From CAMWXW01 sp051650105 (GTDB taxonomy: Bacteria; Desulfobacterota; Desulfovibrionia; Desulfovibrionales; Desulfovibrionaceae): a stretch of 64,000 bases of DNA. The stretch spans positions 124,001-188,000 of the forward strand of contig JBOFIJ010000009.1 in NCBI GenBank assembly GCA_051650105.1, given 5' to 3'. This document shows positions 53,854 to 63,055 of this stretch, one piece after another (position 1 is the stretch's first letter; the number at the start of each line of letters is the position of its first letter). The translations under genes and the position numbers were made by a program. Under the pieces are notes generated by a model. That model saw nothing but the letters and a program-made list of their open reading frames with translations. It was not told where the DNA came from and did no database searches.

Positions 53854-54489
53854 ATGATAGGATATCTTTCTGGAATATTGTTATACCACACAAACGATGT
53901 TTGTCTCATTATCACAAATTCAAGTGTTGGCTACGAGGTATATGCAAATCCCTCAACTATTAGAAATTTGTCTATGTCTGAAACACCGTTACATATCCAT
54001 ATTGTAACAATAGTAAAAGAAGATTCCATAACACTATTTGGCTTCTCCACATTAGAAGAAAAAAATATGTTTCTCTTACTTACATCCATTTCAAAAATAG
54101 GAGCCAAAACAGCATTAACTATTTTAGAAACCTTCACTGTTGATGATATTAAGAATTTAGTGCTTCACGGAGATCCATTAACATTAACCAAAGTATCTGG
54201 TATAGGCAATAAAACGGCACAACATATTTTTCTTGAACTGCAATATAAACTTAATTCGTTGCCTAATACACATTCACATATACCTTTTATACATAAAAAA
54301 AATGAAACAGGTACTCTGCCTGCGCCAGTATTGTATAATGCCCTTGATGCGTTAAAACAACTTGGTTATGAAGAATACCAAGTATTATCACACTTAAAAG
54401 CTCTTTTATCACAAGAACCTGCAATAGAATTATCAAAATTAATAAAAGAAACGTTGCAAAAACTAGCATCCCACAAAGAAGGCTCCTGA
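53854..54489 (+). CDS. ruvA: Holliday junction DNA helicase subunit RuvA
   Basis: Tetrameric junction-binding protein that loads RuvB. The 211 residues have the OB-fold N-terminus (MIGYLSGILLYHTNDVCLII), two helix-hairpin-helix motifs (TSISKIGAKTALTILETF and KVSGIGNKTAQHIFLEL) and the C-terminal RuvB-binding domain with ALKQLGYEEYQVLSHLKAL. No Shine-Dalgarno sequence lies before the ATG, in keeping with a leaderless transcript. Its stop overlaps the ruvB ATG (TGATG). Confidence 0.95.
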   Translation: MIGYLSGILLYHTNDVCLIITNSSVGYEVYANPSTIRNLSMSETPLHIHIVTIVKEDSITLFGFSTLEEKNMFLLLTSISKIGAKTALTILETFTVDDIKNLVLHGDPLTLTKVSGIGNKTAQHIFLELQYKLNSLPNTHSHIPFIHKKNETGTLPAPVLYNALDALKQLGYEEYQVLSHLKALLSQEPAIELSKLIKETLQKLASHKEGS

Positions 54490-55433
54490 TGGAATATAGA
54501 GATGATACCATACGCCCTGCTTCTCTTACTGATTTTATAGGACAAGATGAATTGCGCAATAATTTGCATATTTATATTTCCTCTGCAAAATCCAGAACAG
54601 AACCATTAGATCATATTTTATTTTATGGAAATCCTGGTCTAGGCAAAACAACATTAGCACAAATTATGGCATCGGAGCTTGGTGTTAACATAGTGACGAC
54701 AACAGGACCGGTTTTAGAAAAATCTGGTGACTTAGCAGCTATTATAACTTCCTTAAATAAACATGATATTTTATTTATTGATGAAATACACAGAATGCCT
54801 GTACACGTGGAAGAATTCCTTTATCCAGCTATGGAAGACTTTTCACTTGATATAATAACAGGGCAAGGTCCAGGAGCTCGTGTTGTTAAAATTACACTAG
54901 AACCCTTCACACTTGTTGGTGCAACAACACGTTTAGGACTTCTTTCATCTCCCCTGCGTGATAGATTTGGTATTATCTCAAGATTAGAATTATATAGCCC
55001 AGAGAATCTTGCTGCTATAGCGAAAAGAAGTGCAGAAATTTACCGTATTTCTATAGAAGAAAAAGCTTGTTTAGAAATAGGAAAACGTTCCCGGGGAACA
55101 CCAAGAATAGCAAATAGACTTTTGAGAAGAATTCGAGACTTTGCAATTATGGAAAGTGCTAATCACATAACATATACTATTACAAAAAATGCACTTGCTC
55201 TTATGGAAATTGATGAAGAAGGCTTAGATTCTTTAGACAGAAAACTACTTTCCACAATTGTTCGCCTTTATAATGGTGGCCCTGTTGGCCTTAAAACGCT
55301 TGCAATAGCCTGTGGTGAAGATTCAAAAGCAATTGAAGATATTTATGAACCTTTTCTCATTCAGTCCGGATTTATACAGCGAACACCAAGAGGAAGGATA
55401 GCCACAGCAAAGACACTTGCCCGTTTTTCTTAA
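54489..55433 (+). CDS. ruvB: Holliday junction DNA helicase motor RuvB
   Basis: AAA+ motor that drives branch migration. 314 residues: Walker A GNPGLGKTTLAQIMASE (Asn replaces the usual Pro), sensor region VLEKSGDLAAIITSL, Walker B ILFIDEIHRMP, GATTRLGLLSSPLRDRFG, arginine-finger region RGTPRIANRLLRRIRDFA and the winged-helix end FIQRTPRGRIAT. It starts directly at the conserved core, so it is somewhat short at the N-terminus. Coupled to ruvA; ruvC is not adjacent. Confidence 0.96.
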   Translation: MEYRDDTIRPASLTDFIGQDELRNNLHIYISSAKSRTEPLDHILFYGNPGLGKTTLAQIMASELGVNIVTTTGPVLEKSGDLAAIITSLNKHDILFIDEIHRMPVHVEEFLYPAMEDFSLDIITGQGPGARVVKITLEPFTLVGATTRLGLLSSPLRDRFGIISRLELYSPENLAAIAKRSAEIYRISIEEKACLEIGKRSRGTPRIANRLLRRIRDFAIMESANHITYTITKNALALMEIDEEGLDSLDRKLLSTIVRLYNGGPVGLKTLAIACGEDSKAIEDIYEPFLIQSGFIQRTPRGRIATAKTLARFS

Positions 55434-55544
55434 AAAATTATTTATTATCTCAACAAAGTATCCATAATTTCTCTGCTATGTTAGGTATGCACAGTATATA
55501 GTGGTGAATAAAAACAATTATACATAAAGCCCTTGTATCTCTTA

Positions 55545-55802
55545 TTATCTATTTGCAATACTCTTCAATGTATCCTCTATTGTTTTTACAGTTCCTGCTG
55601 TTAAAGAAACCATTGTGCTCCACTTTGTTGTTTGCGCATTAAAGGCCATAAGATCTAATTCTGAAGGAGATTCTTTAGCAAGAATTTCGTTTGCCATTTC
55701 TTCAAGGGCGCCCATTTGTTTTTCCATCATCGCCAACAATTTTGCAATTGTCTCAGAACCTGAACTCCCTGGCGAGGTTAATGAATCTGAACCTGTTACC
55801 AT
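55545..55802 (-). CDS. sctF: Type III secretion needle protein SctF
   Basis: An 85-residue helical hairpin protein. The Ser/Gly-rich N-terminus, a first helix (KLLAMMEKQMGALEEMANEI), a turn with ESPSELDLMAF, and the C-terminal helix TTKWSTMVSLTAGTVKTIED then LKSIANR match the YscF/CdsF pattern (NPxLxxLQxxxxKWSxxxxxxSTxVxxxKDxxxxI). Small size, position beside SctD and SctC, and a GGAGGG ribosome site expected for an abundant protein all support the call. It follows the 94-residue gene by 33 bases. Confidence 0.75.
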   Translation of the reverse strand: MVTGSDSLTSPGSSGSETIAKLLAMMEKQMGALEEMANEILAKESPSELDLMAFNAQTTKWSTMVSLTAGTVKTIEDTLKSIANR

Positions 55803-55835
55803 ATTCCCTCCATGTATACTCTTGATATTGTATCC

Positions 55836-56120
55836 CTAAAAAACCGTATTTTTTTTATCTTCATTATATTTACATATTGCAAGTTTCCAATATAACTGTA
55901 TATTGGACTGCGCAATTTCGTAACTTTGTTTTAACAAAGAACATGGAACAAAATCTTCTGAAGATAGTCCTTGATCTATTGTTTTTCTTATCTCAACTTC
56001 AGCTTCTTTCAATGTATCAATGACAACACGTAATACATTCCCGTTATAGTCTTCTTTTAATGCTTTTTTTAAATCAAAATCTTTGGATAATATATCTACT
56101 TTCATACCATGTGATAACAT
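55836..56120 (-). CDS. Small T3SS-associated protein, possible needle chaperone (SctE/CdsE position)
   Basis: A 94-residue helical protein (core LKEAEVEIRKTIDQGLSSED and KQSYEIAQSNIQLYWKLAIC). GGAG lies six bases before the ATG at 56120; the frame extends to 56147 without need. It sits directly upstream of the needle gene, the place where Yersinia and Chlamydia encode small needle co-chaperones (YscE/CdsE type). Sequence is too divergent for a firm name; an inner-rod protein is an alternative. Confidence 0.5.
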   Translation of the reverse strand: MLSHGMKVDILSKDFDLKKALKEDYNGNVLRVVIDTLKEAEVEIRKTIDQGLSSEDFVPCSLLKQSYEIAQSNIQLYWKLAICKYNEDKKNTVF

Positions 56121-56673
56121 GCACTTCTCCTTTGCTAAATATAACAATAGTGCTATTTCTAAATCATACTTTTCTTAGAAAGAATTCATATACAGCGATA
56201 CATGCAGGAAATGTACTAGACAAAAAAATATTCTTTTTAAAAGATAGAATTTCCCACAAAATAATGCTCTTTCATCAACTATACTGCGTTGAGAACAATA
56301 CCATATCACAATAGCTAGTTAATTATATAAAAAGCATTACATTTATATCTGTTAGAAGTATTAACAAATAAATAAGAACTATCGTTATATTACAAAACAG
56401 ATTTGCTTAATTGGAATCATAATAATGTTATTATAAAAATGTCTCTCTTTTTAGCAGAAGAAAAAACATCACGTTATTTTACTTTCACAAAAAACATCTC
56501 TCTTTTCATATTCTTATTTCTAAAAAAGTATATTCATGCTATTTCTTATATACTCTTTTTAGAATAGTATTTTACAAAAAAAATATATATACTCCACATA
56601 TATTCATACATATAGCCAAAACACAACTACATAAATACAATAGAATTTTATATAGTAAATATGTACCGTATAT
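56121..56673. other. Gene-free gap inside the T3SS cluster
   Basis: About 550 AT-rich bases separate sctD from the sctE/sctF pair on the same strand. A promoter for the pair is expected here but no clear -35/-10 pair stands out. No further gene or relic was recognised. Confidence 0.35.
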
Positions 56674-58308
56674 TTATTGATTACAAAAAATAAAACTCCC
56701 ATCCGTTTTTTCTAAAACAATACTTTTTTCTAAAATATCTTTAATTTTTATTCCAGCAGGAAGCATACTACCAGAAGAATATAATGCAGGTTCTCCATTA
56801 ATCTTTACAAAAATTATTTCTCCAGGCTGAATAGAAAGATATTTGCACGGATCCACTATAAAATATTCATCAAAGGAAGCACCCTCTGGAACATCAGAAA
56901 TACTTGCCTTACTTATTTTCTCCATAGTGGGAATGCCAAGAAGTTTTAATACAGGGTTCTCTGCCTCTTTTTCCATTGATATATTATTTCTTTTTTCTTT
57001 CTCAATAGTATCTTCTCTAGAACGAATTCTTTTAAATTTCTCTATAAATGTTCCAGAGTATAATCGTTTACTTGCAATAATGGGTTTTTTAATTTCTTCC
57101 CACATATCTTTTTCAGCATTTGTCAATTCTCCACTCACTAATACACTATAACTATAGGGAACAAATTCTAAATATGGACCAAGATTTGTCTCCTGTAAAG
57201 GTTCCTCCAATAATTGAGAAAGCTCTGTCCAAAAAATAACATTCCATCTAATATTTCTAAATATCGGTAAAAGATCTTGTAAATCTTCTTGTACTTTAGC
57301 AAGAAGTCGTCCATCCTTTATATATCCATAGACATTTAATCTTTTACTTTTTTTAACCAATTGTAAAGTGAATCGGATACCATTACTATTAAGATATTCT
57401 TCAATTTCTGCCATAACTTGATCCATATATTTCACAAGAATTAATATCTTAGGAGCTCTACCTTTTAAAAAATTTTCTAATTTGTTAAGATCCTCTTTCG
57501 TATCAACAAATCCTGTTACAATAAGAAGATCTGGCTTCCTAACACCCACACGTAAACTAGGAAAGCCTTCTTCTCGTAAATCAGTATTAAGGTTAGTAAT
57601 ATATTCTTCAGAACCAATATCAGGCTGCCTTAAGAAGAAAAACCAAATAAGAATAGAAATCAAGAAAAGACATGTCACAATAATGGCATATGTAATCTTT
57701 TTTATAACATCCGTGGAATTGTTCTTTTTTTTTCTTTTTTTTCCCTCTTCAACATTCTCTTCATTTTCTTCTTCAAGAAAAAGCTCTTCTGCCTTAAATT
57801 CCTCTTCTGCCTCAGAAGAAATCTCTTCAAATGTTCCTCTATCACTATTTTCTTTTTGTGCAATACCAACAGTATCATTTAACTCTGCCTTACCACTTTC
57901 TAGATCAAAAAGCATAGGGTCATTGCTATCTATACTTTCTTTAAAACTTCTTTCGTTACCATCTCTATCAATTAACTTCTCTGGCATGGTAATATCTGGC
58001 CATAATTCATCACTTCTTCCAACAACAAAACTTGTTGTTGCAACCGTAATAACTTCATAAAATGCTACGGAAAATATTTCCTCCGTGACAGGAAAGCCAT
58101 TAATATAAAATTGTAAAGAATTTGTTGTGATAGAAAGACTATCTTCATACAACTCAATAGGAATAGTTCTTTGAGCTAAAAAAGGATCACTTAATACAAC
58201 GTCGCACTCATCGAGACCACCCATAATAATACTAGTGGATCGTATTTCTACTTCTGCTCCAGCATTTATACCAGAAAGAATTTTCAATAAATACGATGAT
58301 GATGCCAT
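56674..58308 (-). CDS. sctD: Type III secretion inner-membrane ring protein SctD
   Basis: A 544-residue bitopic protein. The N-terminal cytoplasmic FHA-like domain (residues 1-110: SYLLKILSGINAGAEVEIRS, VVLSDPFLAQRTIPIEL) is followed by a long acidic linker, a Lys-rich stop, one membrane segment around residues 203-225 (TYAIIVTCLFLISILIWFFF), and periplasmic ring-building modules (GFVDTKEDLNKLENFLKGRA; NVYGYIKDGRLLAKVQEDLQ). This is the SctD/YscD/CdsD layout. It lies 17 bases after the sctC stop. Confidence 0.85.
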   Translation of the reverse strand: MASSSYLLKILSGINAGAEVEIRSTSIIMGGLDECDVVLSDPFLAQRTIPIELYEDSLSITTNSLQFYINGFPVTEEIFSVAFYEVITVATTSFVVGRSDELWPDITMPEKLIDRDGNERSFKESIDSNDPMLFDLESGKAELNDTVGIAQKENSDRGTFEEISSEAEEEFKAEELFLEEENEENVEEGKKRKKKNNSTDVIKKITYAIIVTCLFLISILIWFFFLRQPDIGSEEYITNLNTDLREEGFPSLRVGVRKPDLLIVTGFVDTKEDLNKLENFLKGRAPKILILVKYMDQVMAEIEEYLNSNGIRFTLQLVKKSKRLNVYGYIKDGRLLAKVQEDLQDLLPIFRNIRWNVIFWTELSQLLEEPLQETNLGPYLEFVPYSYSVLVSGELTNAEKDMWEEIKKPIIASKRLYSGTFIEKFKRIRSREDTIEKEKRNNISMEKEAENPVLKLLGIPTMEKISKASISDVPEGASFDEYFIVDPCKYLSIQPGEIIFVKINGEPALYSSGSMLPAGIKIKDILEKSIVLEKTDGSFIFCNQ

Positions 58309-58325
58309 GACAAATATAAATCCTT

Positions 58326-60047
58326 TTAATCAACAGAAACAGTTTTAAGAATACCTCTTCTACCAATCTTTCTTGTACCACAACCTGGGCCAACTATTTC
58401 TTCTTGTATCCCTTTATGATCCATAGTGTTATGTATAACATTAGGAAAATCCTTCTCCGCAGCTTCTTTGATATCGACAATAGTAGGAGTGATTATGAAG
58501 AGTCTTTCCGCTTTTTGTGTTCTTGTAGTAGTTTTACCAAAGAGATTTCCTATTCCTAGAATATTTTGTACATAGGGAAGACCATTCTTACTTCTACTAG
58601 AACGCTCATAATAGTGTCCTCCAATAATTAATGAATTGCTATTCCCAACAATGGCTTGTGTGCTAACAACACTGGTAGTTATGGTAGGTAATCCATCTAT
58701 CTTTCCATTAGCATCAGAATTTGTGCCATCCTCTATTTCAATACGCAATTTAATAGCTGGACTACTTTCAGAACCTTCAACAATATGAGGTGTGACTCTC
58801 ACAGTAGTACCGTAGGAGACATCGTAAAGATCCGTGTTATCTTGGTTTGCAACACGAACATAAAATGTATTTTTATTCTCTATGATAGCCTCTTGATTAT
58901 TAAGAGTGAGTATTTTTGGTCTTGAAAGAACATTTGCAACACCCCTTGTCGCAAGAGCATTAATTCTTGCCATAAGGCTAAACATTCCGTGTTTATAAAT
59001 GGTAGTCAGACTATTAAGTCCATTTTCTACACCAGCTCTTAACCCTGGTGCAATACCACCACCCACAGACCCTCCAATTCCCGTTCCACCAGAAACATTA
59101 CTAGAAAAACCTAGTTCAGTGCCAAGAACAGACGACTCTTCAACATTGATATCAACAATAGCAACTTGTATTTCTATAAGAGGAACTGAAACATCTAATT
59201 TTTCAATAGTTCTTGCATAATAAGACATTCTTTCACGCACATCCCAAACAATAACAGCATTAATACGAGGATCTGCCAAAATACGAACATTTTCAACCTT
59301 ATTTTCAGAAATAGTTTCTACTTTATTTTCTGTACGCGTCAAACTAGTCTTCTTTTTTACAGTTCTCTTTTCATCAATTTCCTCTTGTTGAGTGGCTGTT
59401 GTTCTATTATCTTGCATGGATGTTACAGAACGCAAAAGAGAGGCAACTCCTGGAAGAGTCATACTTTGCCCTCTCATATTTACTTTAAGATCTTCTGCCC
59501 ACGCATATTTTAATCTAAACACTTCCATAACCATATCTTTTGAGGCATTATTTTCTATCTCTCGAATAATGGCCATTACAGACTGAATATAACGAGGTGG
59601 TCCAGAAATATGCAATATATTCTCATTAGCAACCTCTTTCCAAGCAAAACGTGTATCTAATACTCCCAACTGCTCAAGTGTTCTGTATATATCTGATGCC
59701 TCCAAAAAGCGTAATCGTATAACAGTTGTCTCAATTTCTCCTAAAGGGTAAAAATATAAGACATTTCCATCATAATACCACGTAATTCCATATGCTTTGG
59801 AAATAAGTGTTAAGAAATCTAAAGGATTTGTGAAATAGAAACGTCCACTCACTTTATTACGTATAGTTTCTGGAATTGTGACAGAAATCCCCTGACTCGC
59901 TGCAAAAGCTTGCAAAACTCTTCCAATATACTCATCTTTTGCTATATAAACAAATGGAGCAGGATTCCAGGGCAACTCTTTTGCCATAGAAACAGAAACT
60001 CCACATAGTAAAGTAAAGCATATAATGAGACGCAAATAACGAAACAT
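58326..60047 (-). CDS. sctC: Type III secretion outer-membrane secretin SctC
   Basis: A 573-residue secretin forming the outer-membrane channel of the injectisome. A signal peptide (residues 1-22) is followed by the N0 domain (FVYIAKDEYIGRVLQAFAAS), N1-type modules (LHISGPPRYIQSVMAIIREI; ILADPRINAVIVWD), and the secretin core (VPLIEIQVAIVDINVEESSV, a Gly-rich SGGTGIGGSVGGG loop, SRPKILTLNNQEA, VVSTQAIVGNSNSLIIGGHY, and the final RLFIITPTIV). Length and absence of type II-specific repeats favour SctC over a general secretin. AAAGGA precedes the ATG. Confidence 0.9.
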   Translation of the reverse strand: MFRYLRLIICFTLLCGVSVSMAKELPWNPAPFVYIAKDEYIGRVLQAFAASQGISVTIPETIRNKVSGRFYFTNPLDFLTLISKAYGITWYYDGNVLYFYPLGEIETTVIRLRFLEASDIYRTLEQLGVLDTRFAWKEVANENILHISGPPRYIQSVMAIIREIENNASKDMVMEVFRLKYAWAEDLKVNMRGQSMTLPGVASLLRSVTSMQDNRTTATQQEEIDEKRTVKKKTSLTRTENKVETISENKVENVRILADPRINAVIVWDVRERMSYYARTIEKLDVSVPLIEIQVAIVDINVEESSVLGTELGFSSNVSGGTGIGGSVGGGIAPGLRAGVENGLNSLTTIYKHGMFSLMARINALATRGVANVLSRPKILTLNNQEAIIENKNTFYVRVANQDNTDLYDVSYGTTVRVTPHIVEGSESSPAIKLRIEIEDGTNSDANGKIDGLPTITTSVVSTQAIVGNSNSLIIGGHYYERSSRSKNGLPYVQNILGIGNLFGKTTTRTQKAERLFIITPTIVDIKEAAEKDFPNVIHNTMDHKGIQEEIVGPGCGTRKIGRRGILKTVSVD

Positions 60048-60068
60048 AGATTTTCCTTTATGAAAGAC

Positions 60069-60500
60069 TTAGAACCTCATAGCACGTGTCATCATAGGAT
60101 CAAGAATTCTTGGCATAACCTGAAGTCTTTCTCTCCATAGATGAACCTCTTCCACTAAAAGAGTAGCCACTTCAATAAGCTTTTTGTTAGAAGATTCTTC
60201 TATAAGTAAAGCCCATCTCATTTCGTGATTTTCAATAAAAATAATGGGGAAAAAAGATGCACTAATCCCAGACAGTAATAGAGCACTTTTCTTCCCAATG
60301 GCAGTGAGCATTTCTGAATATTTAGATTCATCACCAGACAAAGGTGTAATTGTACTCCATACGAGTATTCTCGTATGATACTTTTCTACAACCATAAAAA
60401 CAGAATCCTCAAAAGAGAAAAAATATTCACTATTTTGAAGAGCATTTGGTACTGGAATATCTAAATTTTTACATAATTCTTCTATCTTTTTCTCTAACAT
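60069..60500 (-). CDS. CesT-family T3SS chaperone-like protein
   Basis: A 143-residue protein with the alpha/beta layout of class I type III chaperones: an N-terminal helix (LEKKIEELCKNLDIPVP), a beta sheet region (FFSFEDSVFMVVEKYHTRIL), a helix and a second beta region (FFPIIFIENHEMRWALLIEE), and a C-terminal helix. In Chlamydia a SycE/CesT-type chaperone lies beside cdsD, and here it is 21 bases upstream of sctC in the same operon. AAAGGA precedes the ATG. Client unknown. Confidence 0.65.
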   Translation of the reverse strand: MLEKKIEELCKNLDIPVPNALQNSEYFFSFEDSVFMVVEKYHTRILVWSTITPLSGDESKYSEMLTAIGKKSALLLSGISASFFPIIFIENHEMRWALLIEESSNKKLIEVATLLVEEVHLWRERLQVMPRILDPMMTRAMRF

Positions 60501-60532
60501 ATATTTTCCTTTACGATATCAAATAGCTACCC

Positions 60533-60561
60533 AATATAATATGTCTTCTTACCTATCGAAA
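60533..60561 (-). promoter_or_regulatory. Possible promoter of the T3SS operon
   Basis: On the minus strand TTTCGA (60561-60556) and TATATT (60538-60533) are 17 bases apart, about 30 bases before the chaperone ATG. The -35 box is weak, so this is tentative. Confidence 0.35.
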
Positions 60562-60746
60562 TAAAAACAAATTGCTTTAGCTATCTCCTTATAAAAATTA
60601 CAATAATTATTTTTTCTGCCTTTTCTCTTTATAAAGCTCAACGAACTATAAGGCTTGACGCACAAGAAAAGATGTCTTAGCTCATACTGCATACATCACA
60701 AAAGAATAAAGCTGGTCTGGGTAGATTGGGTTTATGAAGGGATATC

Positions 60747-61925
60747 ATGAAAAATATATTTTTCTATATACTTTTTTTCTTTCATACACTTATTGGAACA
60801 TACGCTTTTGCCAATATAGAGACACTACAGCCATCATCATATGCATTTATAGAATACCGTATAGAAGAATATGTACAGGTAACGGATTTTTCAAAAACGC
60901 TCAACGTGCTTACAAAAAATATTGAAGAAAATCCATCTTCTCTCTCATATAGATTACGTGCTTCTCTCTACAGTAGCAGAAATGAAAATATCTTAGCTAT
61001 AGCAGATTATTCAAAAGCCCTTGAACATGCATCAAGCGATTATTTTTTGTATTATAAACGAGCAGAAGAATATATAAAAATAAATAATATTGAAAATGCC
61101 ACAATAGATTTGTATAAAGCATTAACACTACATCCACGATTCATTAAGGCATATATCCTTCTCTCTTTGGCCTATCTACATTCAAATTCTGTTGAAAGAA
61201 GCATACAATCTATTTCAAAAGCAATAGAACTTAACCCCAATAATCCTGATTTCTATAGAAAACGAGCACAGATGCATTTATTACTTGGTAATGGAGATGA
61301 TGCACTTAAAGACTATTCTAATGGAATTGATTTAGTGAAAAGTAGTGAAGATTTTTACTATGAAAGAGCAAAACTGTATTTATATTTGAAACAGTTTCCA
61401 AATGCTATAGCAGATTTTACAAAAGCACTAAACATTCAACCCGCCTACTTAGAAATATACGAACAAAGAGCCAATGCATATGCCCAAAATAAAGAATATA
61501 AAAAAGCCTTAGAGGATTACAGTTATGCCATCTCCTTCTATCCTAAAAATGCAAAGTTATATCTCGCCAGAGGAATAGTCTCAGCAATAGAGAGCAATTT
61601 AGATAGTGCATTAGAAGATATGAATACAGCATTACTCTATGATCCAGGAAATAGCTCTATTTACTATAATAGAGCAAAGGTGCATTATGTTTTACAAGAT
61701 ACAACAAAAGCCATTGCAGACCTTACAAAAAGTATCGATTTAGACCCAATTAATGTTCAAGCATATCTAGAAAGAGCATTTTTATATGTAGAAGAAGAAC
61801 AATATAACCTCGCATTAGAAGATTATAGATACTTATCCACATTACTTCCAACAGATACACTTGTTCAGCAACGTTATAATCAATTGATACAATTTGTTAC
61901 TAATTCTTTTTCCAATAAAAAATAA
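60747..61925 (+). CDS. Exported TPR protein
   Basis: A 392-residue protein with a signal peptide (residues 1-23, ending TYAFA) and about nine TPR units from residue 50 on, for example SLSYRLRASLYSSRNENILA, PDFYRKRAQMHLLLGNGDDA, IYEQRANAYAQNKEYKKALE and VQAYLERAFLYVEEEQYNLA. It resembles the larger TPR protein at 10.8 kb in style and may share ancestry. AAGGGA precedes the ATG by four bases. It is divergent from the T3SS operon; a link to secretion is only positional. Confidence 0.88.
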   Translation: MKNIFFYILFFFHTLIGTYAFANIETLQPSSYAFIEYRIEEYVQVTDFSKTLNVLTKNIEENPSSLSYRLRASLYSSRNENILAIADYSKALEHASSDYFLYYKRAEEYIKINNIENATIDLYKALTLHPRFIKAYILLSLAYLHSNSVERSIQSISKAIELNPNNPDFYRKRAQMHLLLGNGDDALKDYSNGIDLVKSSEDFYYERAKLYLYLKQFPNAIADFTKALNIQPAYLEIYEQRANAYAQNKEYKKALEDYSYAISFYPKNAKLYLARGIVSAIESNLDSALEDMNTALLYDPGNSSIYYNRAKVHYVLQDTTKAIADLTKSIDLDPINVQAYLERAFLYVEEEQYNLALEDYRYLSTLLPTDTLVQQRYNQLIQFVTNSFSNKK

Positions 61926-61977
61926 TTATGCAGCATTATAACGCATTGTTAGAGAAAAACTCTTAAATTACTCCTCA

Positions 61978-62006
61978 TTGCTATATTTTTTATAAAATAC
62001 TATACC
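61978..62006 (+). promoter_or_regulatory. Sigma70-type promoter for the FlgO-like operon
   Basis: TTGCTA (61978-61983) and TATACC (62001-62006) are 17 bases apart; predicted start near 62013, about 60 bases before the ATG at 62077. Confidence 0.5.
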
Positions 62007-62076
62007 GTGTTATAAAGAGTATCCCATAACTACCGATAACTCCTATAGATTTTATTTTTATTGGAGTACCAGTCGG

Positions 62077-62727
62077 ATGAAAAAAATTCTTATGTTATTA
62101 AGCCTTTTCTTATTAATACAACCCTCTCTGGTGGGAGGTTATGTAGATAAAGCGCTTCCAAGATACATGCCTCAAAAGAATATGGACGACGTTCTAGAAT
62201 TACGCTTAAAAGCGAAAGAATTAGTAGAACAGTTTATGGAAGACAATATAACTATTTTTCAAAATAAAACTGTGCTACTCACAGATATTGTTGACATCAC
62301 AAATTTAAAAGAAGAAAGCTCTCTTGGAAAGGTTTTTACAGAAGAGCTCTACAATGAATTTGTAAAACGAGGAATTTCTGTGCGCGAATACAGAATATCT
62401 AATGCTATTAGAACGTCGGAATCCTTTGGAAATTCTTTTTTATCTGAACGGAATAATAATGTACTTATGCAAGACAATGAATTTGTTATGGTAGGCACAT
62501 ATAATATTGCTAATGACACCGTGACACTAAATGCACGTATTTTAGATCCACATTCAGGTTTAGTACAAAAAACAGCAAGCATTTTCTTTAGGAAAACACC
62601 TTACATCACAAGCTTAGCAAAGAAAAAAGATCTTATGTTGAGAACAATGAAAATAACAAATTCCTCAAAAAATAATGCAGGACAAAGAAGCTCCCCTAAA
62701 ATAGTATTTGATAGAGGTATACACTAG
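62077..62727 (+). CDS. FlgO-family exported protein, paralogue 1
   Basis: A 216-residue protein with a signal peptide (about residues 1-20) and a FlgO domain: TVLLTDIVDITNLKEESSLG followed by KVFTEELYNEFVKRGISVRE, then FVMVGTYNIANDTVTLNARI and LDPHSGLV. FlgO in Vibrio is an outer-membrane protein needed for flagellar stability; FlgO-like domains also occur outside flagellar systems. GGAG lies upstream of the ATG. It starts a three-gene run with a lipoprotein ten bases later and a second FlgO-like gene. Confidence 0.8.
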   Translation: MKKILMLLSLFLLIQPSLVGGYVDKALPRYMPQKNMDDVLELRLKAKELVEQFMEDNITIFQNKTVLLTDIVDITNLKEESSLGKVFTEELYNEFVKRGISVREYRISNAIRTSESFGNSFLSERNNNVLMQDNEFVMVGTYNIANDTVTLNARILDPHSGLVQKTASIFFRKTPYITSLAKKKDLMLRTMKITNSSKNNAGQRSSPKIVFDRGIH

Positions 62728-62736
62728 GAGAATAAT

Positions 62737-63042
62737 ATGAGAATGTTCTTTTTAATTGGTATTTTCAGCAGTGCGTTATTATTAATTAGTTGTTTACCCA
62801 AAAGTAATACAAACTCGCTAAGCTTTATACCACAAGCACCACACAGTGCAAGATTACATGATGAAGATTACAATGCACTCACTCACTGGCATATAGCAAC
62901 AGTTCATGAATCACAGCAGCGATATGAATTAGCACAACAATACTACATGAGAGCATTGAGTATGGCAAAAACAGAAAAAATCCGTACAAGCCTCACTACT
63001 AGGTTAGAACATATTGAAAGAGTTTTACGTATAAATAGATAA
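62737..63042 (+). CDS. Small TPR-like lipoprotein
   Basis: A 101-residue protein with a lipoprotein signal and lipobox LISC (Cys19), and one TPR-like helical hairpin in the mature part (LTHWHIATVHESQQRYELAQ then YYMRALSMAKTEKIRTSL). Strong AGGAG site. It lies between two FlgO-like genes and probably works with them at the outer membrane, as FlgP (a lipoprotein) does with FlgO in Vibrio, although it is not a recognisable FlgP. Confidence 0.75.
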   Translation: MRMFFLIGIFSSALLLISCLPKSNTNSLSFIPQAPHSARLHDEDYNALTHWHIATVHESQQRYELAQQYYMRALSMAKTEKIRTSLTTRLEHIERVLRINR

Positions 63043-63055
63043 GAAGGGTATCACT

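Noticed and set aside
22400..62040. TACYGATA octamer in the leaders of three exported or polar protein genes (about 22410, 26732 and 62032)
   Set aside because: By composition about one such octamer per strand is expected by chance in this window, and its distance to the start codon differs in each case.
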